Assembly: GCA_007449985.2 (NCBI GenBank)
Contig: VIIQ02000759.1
Span: forward strand, 62,001-126,000
DNA length: 64,000 bases
Direction of reading: 5' to 3'
From: Desmodesmus armatus
Taxonomy: Eukaryota > Chlorophyta > Chlorophyceae > Sphaeropleales > Scenedesmaceae
The position numbers and the translations under genes were made by a program. Every line of letters begins with the position of its first letter. The stretch's first letter is position 1. Shown piece after piece: positions 1 to 15,600 of this stretch. The notes beneath the pieces are model-generated. The model saw only the letters and a list, made by a program, of their open reading frames with translations. It was not told the DNA's origin and did no database searches.

Positions 1-3000
1 TGCTGGCTGCTGCGGGGTTGGAGGTGCCGCTTGCAAGCGGGGACAACGTGGGTGGCTTGTCAGACTGGCTTGCCTTGCTGTCTCGCCCTTGTTTGCCGTG
101 GGAGGTGCAGCAATGTATTGCTAACGGGGCAGCACTGTATTGCTGACAAGGCAGTACTGCATTGCTGACTATGACTGGCTGATTTGGGCTTGCCACAGCA
201 GTATGTGGTGCACCAGCGTGCTTGAAGCACGTAATGCATGCTCACCAGATGGTGCTTGAGAGAGTTTATGACTTGGAGCTCTCTCCCCATTGCATGTGGC
301 CATCTAAGTGAGGATCAATCATCTGCCTTGTATCTGCAGTTGTGTTGGCTTGATGCCATGCCACGTCGCTTTTGTCATGGCGAGACTATCACACCAGCTA
401 TTCTGCCTCATCTTGTTGTTTTCTGCGATTGCTCACCTACCCCCAGCCCCCCTGACACAGCCTTATGCTCCTGGGGTTTACTGAGACATACACCCTGAGC
501 TGCTGATCATCAGGCAGGGTGTCTCATCAGGATGCATGAGCTGTCATTTGATGATGAGGCGTGTCTTAGGCGTCATTGAGCTTGTGTTGTGGTTTTGAAG
601 CACAGTACGCGCCTTGTTGTGGTTTGATAGCACAATACAACCCGAGCCTTTTGGTGTGCCTGCTCGGTCAGCATGGTGGGGTGTTCACTGCCATGCACTG
701 GGCTCCGTCCGTCCGTCAGTCACTCCTTTGCACCTGTGTTGCAAGCCACAGATATGAGCCTGGTAATTGTGTGATGGCGGCCGGCATGCTTTTCCGCCTG
801 AGTGATGAGTCTGACAGCAAGGTATCAGCACAGCAGACTGCTGCAGCACTCTCAAGTTGTCGGGCGGGAGTGTGTCGTTGAGCTTTTCAGCTGGGAGGCC
901 ATACTGCCACCTGATAACACACAGTTGTTGCCATGAGGTTTGCAAGTTTCTGCTGCTTTTTGTGTGTGGAAGTGAGATCAACAGCAGGGCAACACTGAGC
1001 TTACCAACTTTGTTATTTTTGGCCCCTGTGCACTGCTGTACAACACTCTGCTGTGCATGTGCAGGCCATGTCAGTGCCTGTTGCATCAGGTGTTGCGCTG
1101 TGAGCACAGAGCAGTCTGACGTATGCACTGAATTGTGACTGGCTTGGTGGTACAAGACAAATACATATGAATGGGTCAGACCCTGCGCAATCATCAGTGA
1201 CTGTCCTGCTCGCCATCAGCACCCTCACACAGACACGCCCAAGCATGCTTGTCCTGCATACAGAACTCATAGTAAGGGCAAGCACCCACCCCTCAACACA
1301 TCCAGATAGCCACAACTTGCTGTGTGTCCATATGGCAGGGGTGCCGGATGTCCACAACCTGTCGTGACGATGCTGCCTTCCCTCTTTTCTGTCCAAAAAG
1401 TGATTGAACGACCCTTGCAGGCCTGGGTTTGTCATCTTTGATGGAACACACAGCCTCATGGCATCCCAGGCGACTGAGGAACCTTCCAACACCAAGACAC
1501 TTGACATGACGTGACCCAAAAGAACAATTTGTTTCGGCTAGTCAACCCTATACTGTTGCAGGTTTTGGGCAAGGGCATCACCCAAAACCTGCAGAACAAA
1601 ACGCACTAAACTGCAAAGTGCAAGACAAAGTGAGGGCCCTAAGGACCTAGCAACTCACTGAAAGTGCTGCCGGCAGGCTGCAAGCAAGGTGACAAATATC
1701 TTGTATGCAATCATACAACAAAGCAAACACGCTGCTGAACTGGTAGGCTGTCAGGGAAACAGTGGTGAAAAGGACGAAGCAGCCAGGGAAGCAGATCCAG
1801 CGTGTGACAGCTGTGATCAAAGATATGCAGATGGGCAAGACCCAGGCCACTGCCCGGGTACACGAGCGTGTCAGACTGAGCAAAGAAAACGTGGCCATGT
1901 CATCTAGGCACACAAAACAGATCTCATTATCCAGCGCCACCAACATGCCACAATGATGTGGCATACATGTGAGGTACATGCATGCATGTCGTGTGTGCCC
2001 TGGGTGTGGTGGCAGGGTCACAGCAACGCCACCAGCACACAGCTGTGACTGGGCTGGTGAATGATGGATTGCCGTTGGTCCTGTATCCATGTTGTACATG
2101 CTCAAATGCTAGATCAGCCTGCAGCATCTGCGAGCATCATGTATGATTCACCTCCGTTTGCAACCTCCGTCTCACAAAACCAGGGGTGCAGGGCTCAGCA
2201 CCCTGCAAGTGCATCTGGTGCACAACAAAGTACCCAGCAAAGCAAAGCTTGGCGCAGCACCATGGCAGCCACTGTATGATGATCTTACTCACTCAAACCT
2301 CTCGAATGCAGTAGCCTTGGAACCCGCAACATTGTGTCATGTTGTTTGATCCACACAGCACCTCAAACAAGACAGCACAAGGCCTGCGTGGTCGAAGTAC
2401 AAGCATGCTGCTTGTGACATCTCAAGCGTTGCCAGTGGCACTGGCAAAGCGCACTACAATATTGCCCATGGCAGTGCAAGGCTCATTTACGCACCAACAC
2501 ATGCCGCACCCAGCACAGTCTCAGCTGCGGCACTGGGCAATGGCACTGCAGAAGAGTGTGCACGACATGCCAACAGGGGTGGCCTGATGTAGCCACAGAG
2601 ATCACACACACACACTGCTGCTGGGCGGCTGTGTTAGGCAACATGCCTTCATTTGCAAGCAATAGCAAGCATGACAGCAACGACAGAGACACCAACCAGG
2701 CCAGCACAGGAACAGATCCCTTCGAGCAGCAGGCACGCCATGCTGGACAACCAGCAGCGCGACACAAACGCAGTCATGTGTGCTGCCGGTAAGCATTGCA
2801 CATCAACCAGACATAACAGACACGCATGATAGGTACCAAATGCCACCGGGACCTCAGTAAAGAGCACATGCTTTGCAGAAGAGCACACAAGCATCCGTGG
2901 CCAAGAAAGCGCTCAAACACAATCAAACAAGCAGGTGCAGCTGACACAGGGTGACACGGCCGACACAAGGCATATCGACATACCTAAGCAATGCCTCCCC
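1..3000. other. Gene-poor 5' stretch
   Basis: I see no supportable gene here. Open frames on both strands are short, rich in Cys, His and Trp, and show no splice-linked continuation, low-complexity coding signature or recognisable motif. The longest, on the minus strand around 685-1194 and 1647-2105, are hydrophobic or Cys-rich in a way expected of TG/CA-rich noncoding DNA. The right end probably holds the 3' flank of the BTB gene. Confidence 0.6.
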
Positions 3001-3002
3001 AC

Positions 3003-3007
3003 ATTAC
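3003..3007 (-). terminator. Putative TGTAA poly(A) signal of the BTB-SPRY gene
   Basis: The minus strand reads TGTAA about 250 bases past the stop codon at 3258. TGTAA is the usual chlorophyte polyadenylation signal. Only position and motif support this. Confidence 0.45.
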
Positions 3008-3257
3008 ACAAATGCGCCAGTACCTGCCACGCGTGCTGGAGGTGTGCCCCTATGACAGCACGGCCTTTCACAAAGGCGATCAACATGCCAAATAGCCGGG
3101 GGCTTGAACTGCCACTCGCCAACGGCATTGTGCATAGTGACAACATGCTATAGCCAACATGGGGGCCAATCGGTGCTGACCCTGTCAGCACGGTACATCA
3201 CCGCCCGATGCTGAAACCAACCTGGACAACTGCAGGTGTGCATCAGAGAGGGGCCCG

Positions 3258-6200
3258 TCAAGCATGTTGTGCCTCAGACATGATCCAGCTGGCAGCCCTA
3301 AACCTCACCAGCAGCTGCGCAGGGGCCCTCAGGCTGACAGCAGGGTATACCCTGTCAGGCAGGCCGCTGAACCCTAGCTTGGGCTCTGCACCATCCACCC
3401 CAAACCACACCTCCCGTGCATCCATGTCGAGGCACACGTCCACCACGGCGCCGTCGCCCCACTTGCCGTTGCCGCAGTGCTTGGTGTACGCGTGCCTGTC
3501 GCTCTGCTTGTTGTGACACAGAGCCTGCAGCAACGCCAACAAAACAGAGCACAAGCAGCAGGCCGGTCAAAGGGTTGTCAAGCCTATTCGAAGGATACAC
3601 TCACCTCATGGTCCTAACACAGGGCCTGCCATTAATTAAATCAGAAAAAGATAAAAGATAAAGATACAGAGACACCCCCTTGGTCTCTTAACACCATAGG
3701 ACTTCTTCCCATTGGCCTCGCGTCCGTTGAGGACGGCTCTTCACACCAACACTCCTGGGGGTCCAGAAAAGGTCTGGGACCCAGCTGCAACAACACAACG
3801 CAACCAGGTCTGACGACTGCATCAGACTCCAAGCATGCTGAACCCTGACTGTTACTCATGGCAAAGCAGTTGCCTCCTGTCGTTTCTGCCCTACATAACA
3901 CGCAGCAGCACTACCCTCGGCCTGTCTGGTGCAAATGTCACCAAGGTTTCAACTAGAGGCTACCAACTGGCTGCACACCACGGTTGCAAGTCAGCCTGCA
4001 GCTGCTGCCACTCACGTCATTGGAGCCGTAGAACCACCCGCCTGGCTGCTTGCCGCCCCACACGTCCGGTGACAGTGACCCGTCGCTGAGGCCCAGCCAC
4101 ACCAGGTCGCAGGGCACCGCCACCACAAACTGCCAGCAGTGCTTGCCAGAGGTGAAGCACAGCGTGGAGGATGCCGTCAGATGAGACACACTCTCACACT
4201 CGAGCACCTGCGGGGCAAGAAACAGTTGAGATACAGTTGCATGTCACCACATACGATGCGCATTGAACCTAGCCTGAGCCAGGAGGTCTCCTGTTTTGGA
4301 AACGCGCTGGTTGGTGGCAGGCCTGGTGGTGCATGCGAGGTAGCACACAGGCCAACCGGCCATTGCGCAACTCCAAATTGGGAGCTTTGCATTCACAAGA
4401 GATATTTTGCCAGCAAAGCACTTTGTGGCTTCATGTGGCATGCAGCCTCACCTGCTCTCCTCCAGTGGTGTAGCAGCGCAGGCCGCGCTCACCGCCAAGC
4501 GACAGGGAGGGGAAGTTGCCCCAATGCGCCAGGTGGCAGCAGCGCTGGTGCGCCCTGCAGGCAGAGAGATGCAACGACAGGGGCAATGTCAGCACAATGA
4601 TGATGAAGGGAATGCTGCAGGCCCCTGATGCAAAGAAACCTACATGAATCAGCAACCGCCCCTGCCAACATGAATCAGCAACCGCCCCTGCCAACATCAG
4701 AATCAGGCTGCATGTGCCGCTTCCCATGTGCTCCCGTGATGGGTGTCAAACATGCAAGCAAACCAACTCAGCCTGTAAATCGGTGTTGTGTTGAGAATCT
4801 TCACAGCAAGAATGGAAGATCTGAACCCTACCTGAAGATCTCCAGTAATGCTGCTGGCCCCAGCAGTGCCAGGCTGTCCAGCTTGTCCAGCAGTTTGGGG
4901 TCCAGCAGATGCCAGTTGAGGTGCGCCAGCATCTGCAGCAGCATGCCCTGATGGCCAACACAGCAGCAGCCGCTGTACACAAGCTCTGGCTCCAAAGCCT
5001 CCTCTGGCTGCTGCTGCTGCTGCTGGGTATCAGGTGCGGCTGTTGCTGCCAGTGATGCTGCCCCCACAGCAGCGTCAGCTGCTGCAGGTGCGCCTGCATC
5101 AACTTCGCCGCTGCCCGTCTGTGCCTGCATGCCTGCTGCTCCTTCTGCAACAGTGCTAGCTGCCACAGCAGCAGCACTGCTGAGGGCAGCAGCGGGGGTC
5201 CCTGCTGCTGCTACAGCTGCATGGGCGGATGAGCTGCCTGCAGTGGCAGAGCTGCGGTGCGAGCGGATGTCTGCCTCACCCTCCGACGTGTCGCTCTCGT
5301 AGGAGCTCCTCACACTGTGGCTGCTCAAGCGGCCCACAAAGCCCCGTCCTGCGCTGGCACTTGTGCCATACTGCTGCTGTGACTGATGTGACTGCTGTGG
5401 CTGCTGTGACTGCAGGTTCTGCCTGCTGCTCTGCATGGCAGGGTGCACGCAGGGCTGGCTGGACTCACCCAGCAGTGGGGAGGGACTCAGGCTGCAGGAC
5501 CGCGAGAGGCCAGCGCCAGCACTTCCTGCAGCACGGCTGCCTCCTGCAGCGGCAGCACTGGCGCCTGCGCTGGCCTGTCCTGCGCTGCATGCGCGCTGCA
5601 TGCTGCAGGGGCTGCCGGGCTGTGCTGAGGTCACCCCGGCCTGTGCTGACGGCACATGGTGACCGAAGCTGCTTGGGTGAATAGATACATCGGGAACTGC
5701 TGCGCGGGGTGTTGTGGTGCCGCTGGCGGTCGTGCTGAGGCTCCTGCATGCAGCAGCACCGCTGCAGACGATGGCCGTATTCCTGCAGGACACCTGGCGC
5801 ACCGCCTGGCAGTCAGCGCAGCCTGCGACCTCCTGCATCATCCAGTCCAGCACGGCAGAGAAGGCCAGTGCCTCCTGCGCTGTGCTGCTGTCCTGCGCAG
5901 ACCTGCTGCTGCCAGGTGTGTAGGGTGCAGACCTGCTCAGCACGCCCCCTGCACCACCCTCGGGTGCAGCCAGACTGCTGCTGCCCACACTCGCGCCGTT
6001 GATGCTGCTTGCCCGGTGCATGCTGGCCAGATCTCGAGCCACTGCACTGCCGCTGGCTTCCCCGGCCAGCGCATGGGCGATGCTGCCTGCTGTAGCAATT
6101 GCGGTGCTGCTGCTGGCAGCAACGGCGCCGCTGTTGCCTGATCCTGCTGCTTTGGTGGCCATCCAGGCTGTGTGCTGCAGGCAGAAGCAAATGGCGTCTG

Positions 6201-7271
6201 CAGAGAAGCTGCGGTCCAGGGCAAAGGGCCGGGGCAGCAGACGGGGCAAGGCAATCCAGATGCTCTTGATGACCGCCTGCAAATCATTCTGCAGGACAGT
6301 GATGAACAGCGGGCATGGGCAGCAGTTTGGAGTTGGAGATGGGGAGCGGCCACCTGCCGCTGTTCCAGCAGCAACGGTAGCGGCTCTTGATAGTGACCTC
6401 TTTCTCTTTTGGCTGTCGCAGGTGCACAACGGATTCACAACAACTTTCTACCCGCTGAGACTGTATCCAAGTTTGGCTTTCTGTCCCCTGCGGTGCCCAT
6501 GATGCGCAACAACAGCCGCCAACCACTGCCCAAGCAGCAACATCAGCAGCAGTACTCGTGCCACGTGACCAGAGCTGCCTATTGGAACACCCACCATAGA
6601 ACAGCCTGCTGGGGCCAAACACCACGCTTTTTGCAAAGAAACTGGGTTCTCCGTCCCCTAGGGTGTCTCTGTGCCGTAAAGTGGCTGCTGCTTGCCTTAC
6701 CTTGAGGGCATGGCTGAGGGCCAGTCCGAGGTTTTCGGGCCTTAGGTCAGCTGACAGCCTATCGGCCACGTGCTGGACCATGCCAGGCAGGATGTACTGC
6801 TGTGCCAGGGAGCTGGCCTCCATGAGGGTGATCCAGCATGCCTCCTGCTCAATGCTGCCAAAGTGCCCGGTGTGCAGGTGGATGAGGACATGCCTGAAGG
6901 CCTCGGAAGAGGCATGCAGGCGAATCTCGCGGCAGGTGGACTCCTTCAGGCTTCCGAACAGCAGGCGCTCAAAGTACTCGCATCTCGCAGCCAGGAAAGC
7001 TCTGCGACAGGCAGCCATGATAGGCAGAACAGGGACAGTAGCGTTGGGCCAGCCTACCCGCTGCTGCATGCAACGTGCCAGCCCATGTGGTGCATGCTGC
7101 CACCGTGATAAGCTGCCTAAGCAATTTTGAGGGTTGTTGAGTCCATGCCCTTTGAAAGCTGCCAGCTCACCGGTTGCTTGACACCAGCCTGCCATCAGAG
7201 CAGCGGAAGTGGACATCCTGAAACCTTTCCTCTTCTAGCAGCCTCCTGACAGCCTCTAAGACGCTGTCCAT
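3258..7271 (-). CDS. BTB/POZ-BACK-SPRY domain protein, 806 aa, six exons
   Basis: Exons (minus strand, in order): 7271-7171, 7001-6701, 6288-4832, 4554-4452, 4207-4016, 3524-3258. They join in phase to 2421 nt. The protein starts MDSVLEAVRRLLEEERFQDV, a typical BTB opening. The BTB domain runs to about residue 115 and continues across the first intron (SSNRAFLAARCEYFERLLFG). A BACK-like helical stretch follows to about 176. Residues about 210-580 are a Ser/Ala/Gln-rich insert. A conserved block (LDPKLLDKLDSLALLG) precedes a C-terminal SPRY domain over the last 140 residues (GKHCWQFVVAVP, WLGLSDGS, then GDGAVVDVCLDMDAREVWFG). BTB-BACK-SPRY proteins are usually substrate adaptors of cullin-3 ubiquitin ligases. 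That role is inferred from architecture and the substrate is unknown. The long insert makes it larger than most relatives. Confidence 0.9.
4633..4697. repeat. Two-copy tandem repeat of about 28 bp in a BTB gene intron
   Basis: The segment ATGAATCAGCAACCGCCCCT plus its continuation occurs twice head to tail, in the intron upstream of the 4554-4452 exon. It lies close to that exon's acceptor but does not copy exon sequence. Confidence 0.75.
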
Positions 7272-7900
7272 TGGTCACAGAAGGTGTCGAAACACAAGGG
7301 AATAGCTTGTACTGGGCTAAGGTGCCGCACACTGATGGGCAGTCATTAGGTGGAAGGCATCACAGGAGCTGTGCAGACCGTGTGCTGAACACACAAACGC
7401 ACCCCGTGCAAAGATCCGCCAGAAATTGTGACGTCCAGATAGGCCACGTTGAAGCATAACCAGAGTTTGATGCAAGTCCAAGGATTTGGGGTTTATAAAG
7501 ATTTGTATTGCCTGTACTTCCGCGTCTTCGCCCCTTTGCCTTGGTAGCCTGTTGCAGGTAGTAAACGCTGAATGTCACTGGAAACCATCAGTGGGCCAGC
7601 AGGATTGGACGCCCGCCCAATGAGGAAGCTGGTGGTTGGCATGGTTGTGATGATGAATGGAGAACCAAGTGGTGTGCATGCAGGGCTTGAATGGCAGCCA
7701 TCACCGACAAAGACGGATTGCAACCGCGAACAAGCTGGCTGAACCCCATCCAAGCACTGTTCTACAGTCACGCCAGCAGACCCTGAGGGGTCATGATCAC
7801 AGTGCCGGCCGTGGCCTGCATGTCACCCACCTGGCTGAGAATGCCTGTGGTGTTGTGTTGTTCTAATTGCAGAGCACTTCGGGCAGCCGTGGACATAAGC
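7272..7900. other. Upstream region of the BTB gene and 3' flank of the MAPK gene
   Basis: No open frame here resembles a gene. The stretch lies between the BTB start codon and the putative poly(A) signal of the kinase gene, both transcribed leftward, so it should hold the BTB promoter and 5' UTR. I see no clear TATA box. Confidence 0.5.
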
Positions 7901-7919
7901 GCCTCCAAGGACCAAAGAA

Positions 7920-7924
7920 TTACA
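7920..7924 (-). terminator. Putative TGTAA poly(A) signal of the MAPK gene
   Basis: The minus strand carries TGTAA about 410 bases past the kinase stop codon. No closer copy is seen. Confidence 0.4.
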
Positions 7925-8334
7925 GGACGGGTCGATCACACGCCAAAACTTTCAGGCTATTCCAGGCCTGATCGAGACCCAGCGCTTGAAATAAATTGAC
8001 CAGCAGCAGACATGTTCCCTGCTGCCCAATGCAGATTTTGATGAAGGCATGTTGCAGCCCCCAAGCACAGACAGTGCCCCTTCACTGACTTCTGCCGCAG
8101 CTGTTGAAGACAACACACTGCAATACCCCGCTGGCGCCTGTACACTGCGCTGCAATTCTACTGACCTATCCACCTATGCTTGTTGCACCTCACTTGGCTA
8201 GCTGCACCTGCATCTGCGCCACCTCTGCACCTGCAAACCTGCCTCAAACCGCTGCACCCCACCTACACTGACTAAACCACTAGCTCCACCTCTGTGTGAT
8301 AGCGCTGACCCTCTGTTGGGAGATCATCGACATG

Positions 8335-11818
<3,484 letters not shown>

Positions 11819-12614
11819 TGTTTCCTATGACGTTTAGGCATATGCTTTTGCTCTCGCTGCCAGCCCTTGCCCAGGGGGCAGCTGCTGTGATGCTGTACTA
11901 CTGTTGTGTGATAGGGGCAACACTGCACACCAGCTGGTGTTCTCACCAGAGACAAAAGATATTCTCTCAAACTGGTTTACAACGTTGATTCGACGTGAAA
12001 GGCTGAGGGGCCTTGTTTGCGATTTTGCTTCAACGAAATCAGTCGTTCAGGAACACGGACAACTCAGGCAGAGCCGATGAATGCCAAAAGTGATTTTTGC
12101 CTTGATTTGCTGCTCGTTTGGGTGACCTAACTCTGTGGCTGTGGGTTCGTTTGAACAACCTTGACAAAACCTTGGGCGCTTGCCAAGGTTGAGTTTCCGT
12201 CTTGGAAGGCATTGAAGGTGAGTTCTCTGCGCCGCATTGCAGTGTAGGGCACCAGGATCCAGCACTCAGTCCAAAGGTCAGGAAAACACACCGAACCGAC
12301 GTCGACCGTCTTACAACGGACGCATTGGACAGTTTCTCTGTGCCTACCAGCTCACGACGTAGGCCCAGCGTCGTTCGTTCACCCAACCCACAACAGGCCC
12401 ACACAACAGCAGGACAGCAGATGCACCCACCAGCAGCATGCAGAGTGTCTGGACTACAACCTTGATGCACCTTGAGCATGCAACACGCACAACAACAGTC
12501 CCCTGGGACTGCCTGGCAGGTATGCAAGGGCGGTTACAAGCCCCCACATGAATTGTTACTTGCTGTTCTCGCTGTCAGGCGACTCCCTCCTTCTGTTTGA
12601 TCCACCTGTTTGCC
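11819..12614. promoter_or_regulatory. Shared upstream region of the divergent MAPK and MYB genes
   Basis: About 800 bases separate the two divergent start codons. No frame reads as an exon. A pyrimidine-rich acceptor-like site ending at about 12579, just before the MYB ATG, could close a 5' UTR intron. No individual promoter element is assigned. Confidence 0.45.
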
Positions 12615-15600
12615 ATGTTTGATCCCCAGGCACTTCCTGGTGCAGCAGACCCCTGGTCAGATCCTAACAGCCGTCCAGCCCACCCACACACCAGGACTGT
12701 CAGCACCAACATGACAGTTCACATGCACCACCCACAGCATCACGCCAGCACGCCACCCCCAGCAGCAACACCACAGCAGTTTGCAGCCCAGAGCATGCAG
12801 CAGGGAGCATGCCTTGCCACCCTGCAAGCCCCGGGTCGCAGCTTCCACCACTCACAGAACAGCGCAGGCTACCACAGCAGCAGCCCGCACAGCGCCCATC
12901 CAGCAGCTTGGGATCACGCAGGACAGCAGCACCCTCTTGGCCCCGGCATGCCTCAGTACCTGCCACCACTCCACCGCAGCAGCAGCGCCCAGCAACTCAA
13001 CCCAGCAGCAGCAGCAGCAGGTGGTGGGGGTTACAACCCCATGTATGGCCAGTACGGTCACCCTGACAGTGGTGCAGCAGAGATGCAGGGGCTGGGCAGG
13101 GTAGCCACCAGGGCAGCAGCTGGAGTAGCTGAGCAGGCTTATGCACAGCAGCAAGCAGCCCTACAGGCCCTGCAGGTAGGAGGCTCAAGGTGGAGAAGGG
13201 GGCATTGCTACTGCTGGGTCCGGATGTCCGGAGTTCTTGAAACTCTTCAGATCATCAGGTCACATGCTCATGCTGCAACACACCCAAAGTGCTGAAGGTT
13301 TGTGCCACGGCCCTCCTCTACATTTATGTACTCAATATCAACCACATATGCAAAGCACATATCGTGTACAAGGAGTTCAGAAGTGTTAGTGCACCATTGC
13401 TGTCCCTCTGCAGGCTGGCTACCAGGGTGCACCAGGGCCTATGATGGCCCTCACAAGGCAAGCTGCCAATGATGATGATGGTAACTATGAAGATGAGGAA
13501 GAGGAGGAGGATGACAGCGGCAGTGGGGGGTCAGAAGACGAGGACGACCAGTCTGTCAGCAGCAGCAGGAGGGGCAGGGTGAGCTGTGATGACATCAGTA
13601 GCTGCAGACCATACTGTATCATACTGTGGTGCAAAAGACAGTTACAGCTGTTGTCTGGAATGGGCAGACTGTTAGGTCTCGAAAGTCATTGGTCACATCA
13701 AAGAGACTGGGGGTACGTCGAGCAATAGGCCCTATGGGCACCCTCACGAGCCCTTGGCTTGCTGGCTAGTGCCGAGGTTGGACCCTTGTGCCGAGGTTGG
13801 AACCTGCACTGTACTGTACTGTACATCAGCCACCCTGCGAAAACACCCTGCCACTGCCCTGACGCTAATCTGCGTCGCTTACCGCTGTGTTCCCTGTGTC
13901 TCACCGCAGAGGGCCGGGAGGGCTGGCGGGCGCAGGCCCTCAGCGCGGGCGACCACCACTAGGGGCAGGCGAGCCGCGCCAGCAGCTGCTGCAGCTGGCG
14001 GTGGTGGCGGTGGCAGGACTGGGGTGAACAAGTGGAGCCTTGAGGAGCACAACAAGCTGGCAGAGGTGGGTGCTCCTTGACTTTGGTATTGGTATCGGGC
14101 ACTGTTTGTGTTGCTGTTACTGTTGCTGTGCCGCTTGAAATGCTCTTTACCAAGCGCATGTTTGATCATGACTCATGAGTGGCGTTCAATTTGGTCGTGC
14201 TTCAAAATAGGTCCAAGCGCCATGGGGACGAAGGTACCTAGTGACCACCTTTTGGCCAGGCCACATTGCAACGGAACACATGGTGGCTACCATCACACCT
14301 GCGCTGTCTACAGATTCCTGGGAGCCTTCTGAAGGGCAGTGGTCAGCGTTGATCAAAGCGTATCAAGGCTGTCATGTCAAGGCTGTCATGTCAACCAATC
14401 AAATGCGCTGGGTCAGCACTCAAGTGCTGTGCTGTTGTTGTGCTGCGCCGTATCCCAGGTTGTGGCCAGGTCAGGCAACAGCAAGAAGTGGTGTGAGATT
14501 GCCAAGCACCTGCCCGGCCGCACCGGCAAGCAGTGCAGGGAGAGATACGTCAACCACATGAAGTGAGTGCCACACTGCACAGTATAGTCTGCATCTCCAG
14601 AATCCCACAGGCTACGAATGGTGTGCCGCAACGGGCTGATTGCCTGCTGACCTTGTATATGTTGCGGGATACTTGGCGGGCGCGTCCACTTCGCGGTCAT
14701 TTGCGCAAGTCCACACGGCGAGTATCCCCCTCCATATGCCAACAACTGCGATTTTGACATTACTACTTGCTACTCCACACCATATCATACCATATCATAC
14801 CAGACCACTGCACACCAATCCCCCCCCCCCGCTCCTGGCCTGTCCCCTGCAGTCCTGATGCCAAGAAGGGTGCGTGGGAGGTGTCTGAGGAGCTGACCCT
14901 GTGCCAGTGGCACAGCATACTGGGCAGCCACTGGGCACGCATCACCAAGAAGCTGGACGGACGCACTGAGAATGCCGTCAAGAACCACTGGAACGCAGCA
15001 TTCAGGAGCAAGGTGAGGGGGGCGGCAGAGCAGGGGACAAGCAAGGCAAGAGGGTTGAAGGGGGCAGGTGGCAACACAGCATTACAATCGGTGTTTGCAC
15101 GCTTACTGCTTAGAGTCCGACAGCACTGTCCATTGTGATCATATGCGGGATGGGCGAGGTAGGCCCTCTCAAAGCCAGTTTGGCGTGTGTTGCTCCTCTA
15201 CATGTGTGACCTCTTTATCTTTTGAGGCTGAAGGCACAGCTCGACTGACTGGCTGAAAGGGCGGCGTTGGTGTGCATGCATCTGTGTGTGAACACTGATG
15301 TGGACTTGGGCTATATTCTCGTCATCCACTCAATGAGCACATGCGCCAGTATGCTCCGCGTCTGTCTGTCGTCTGCCTGTTTGTGTCCGTGTGTGCAAAG
15401 CGCCCAGCCCGTGCTCCACCACACCCCCTCTACCAGTACATGACCTTCGTCCCCCAACATTCACGCCACCACCCGCTACCCCTCTGTTCTTGTGCATGCA
15501 GAGCGACCAGCCTGTGGGGTGCCGCACCTTTTGCCTCAATCGTCGCTGTGTCAACCCCACCACTCTGTTTTCCTGCGTGCAGAGCGCCCAACCCGTTCGC

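Noticed and set aside
1647..2105. 152-codon minus-strand frame with hydrophobic segments
   Set aside because: No splice-linked neighbours, no family motif, and composition typical of noncoding TG/CA-rich DNA in this window.
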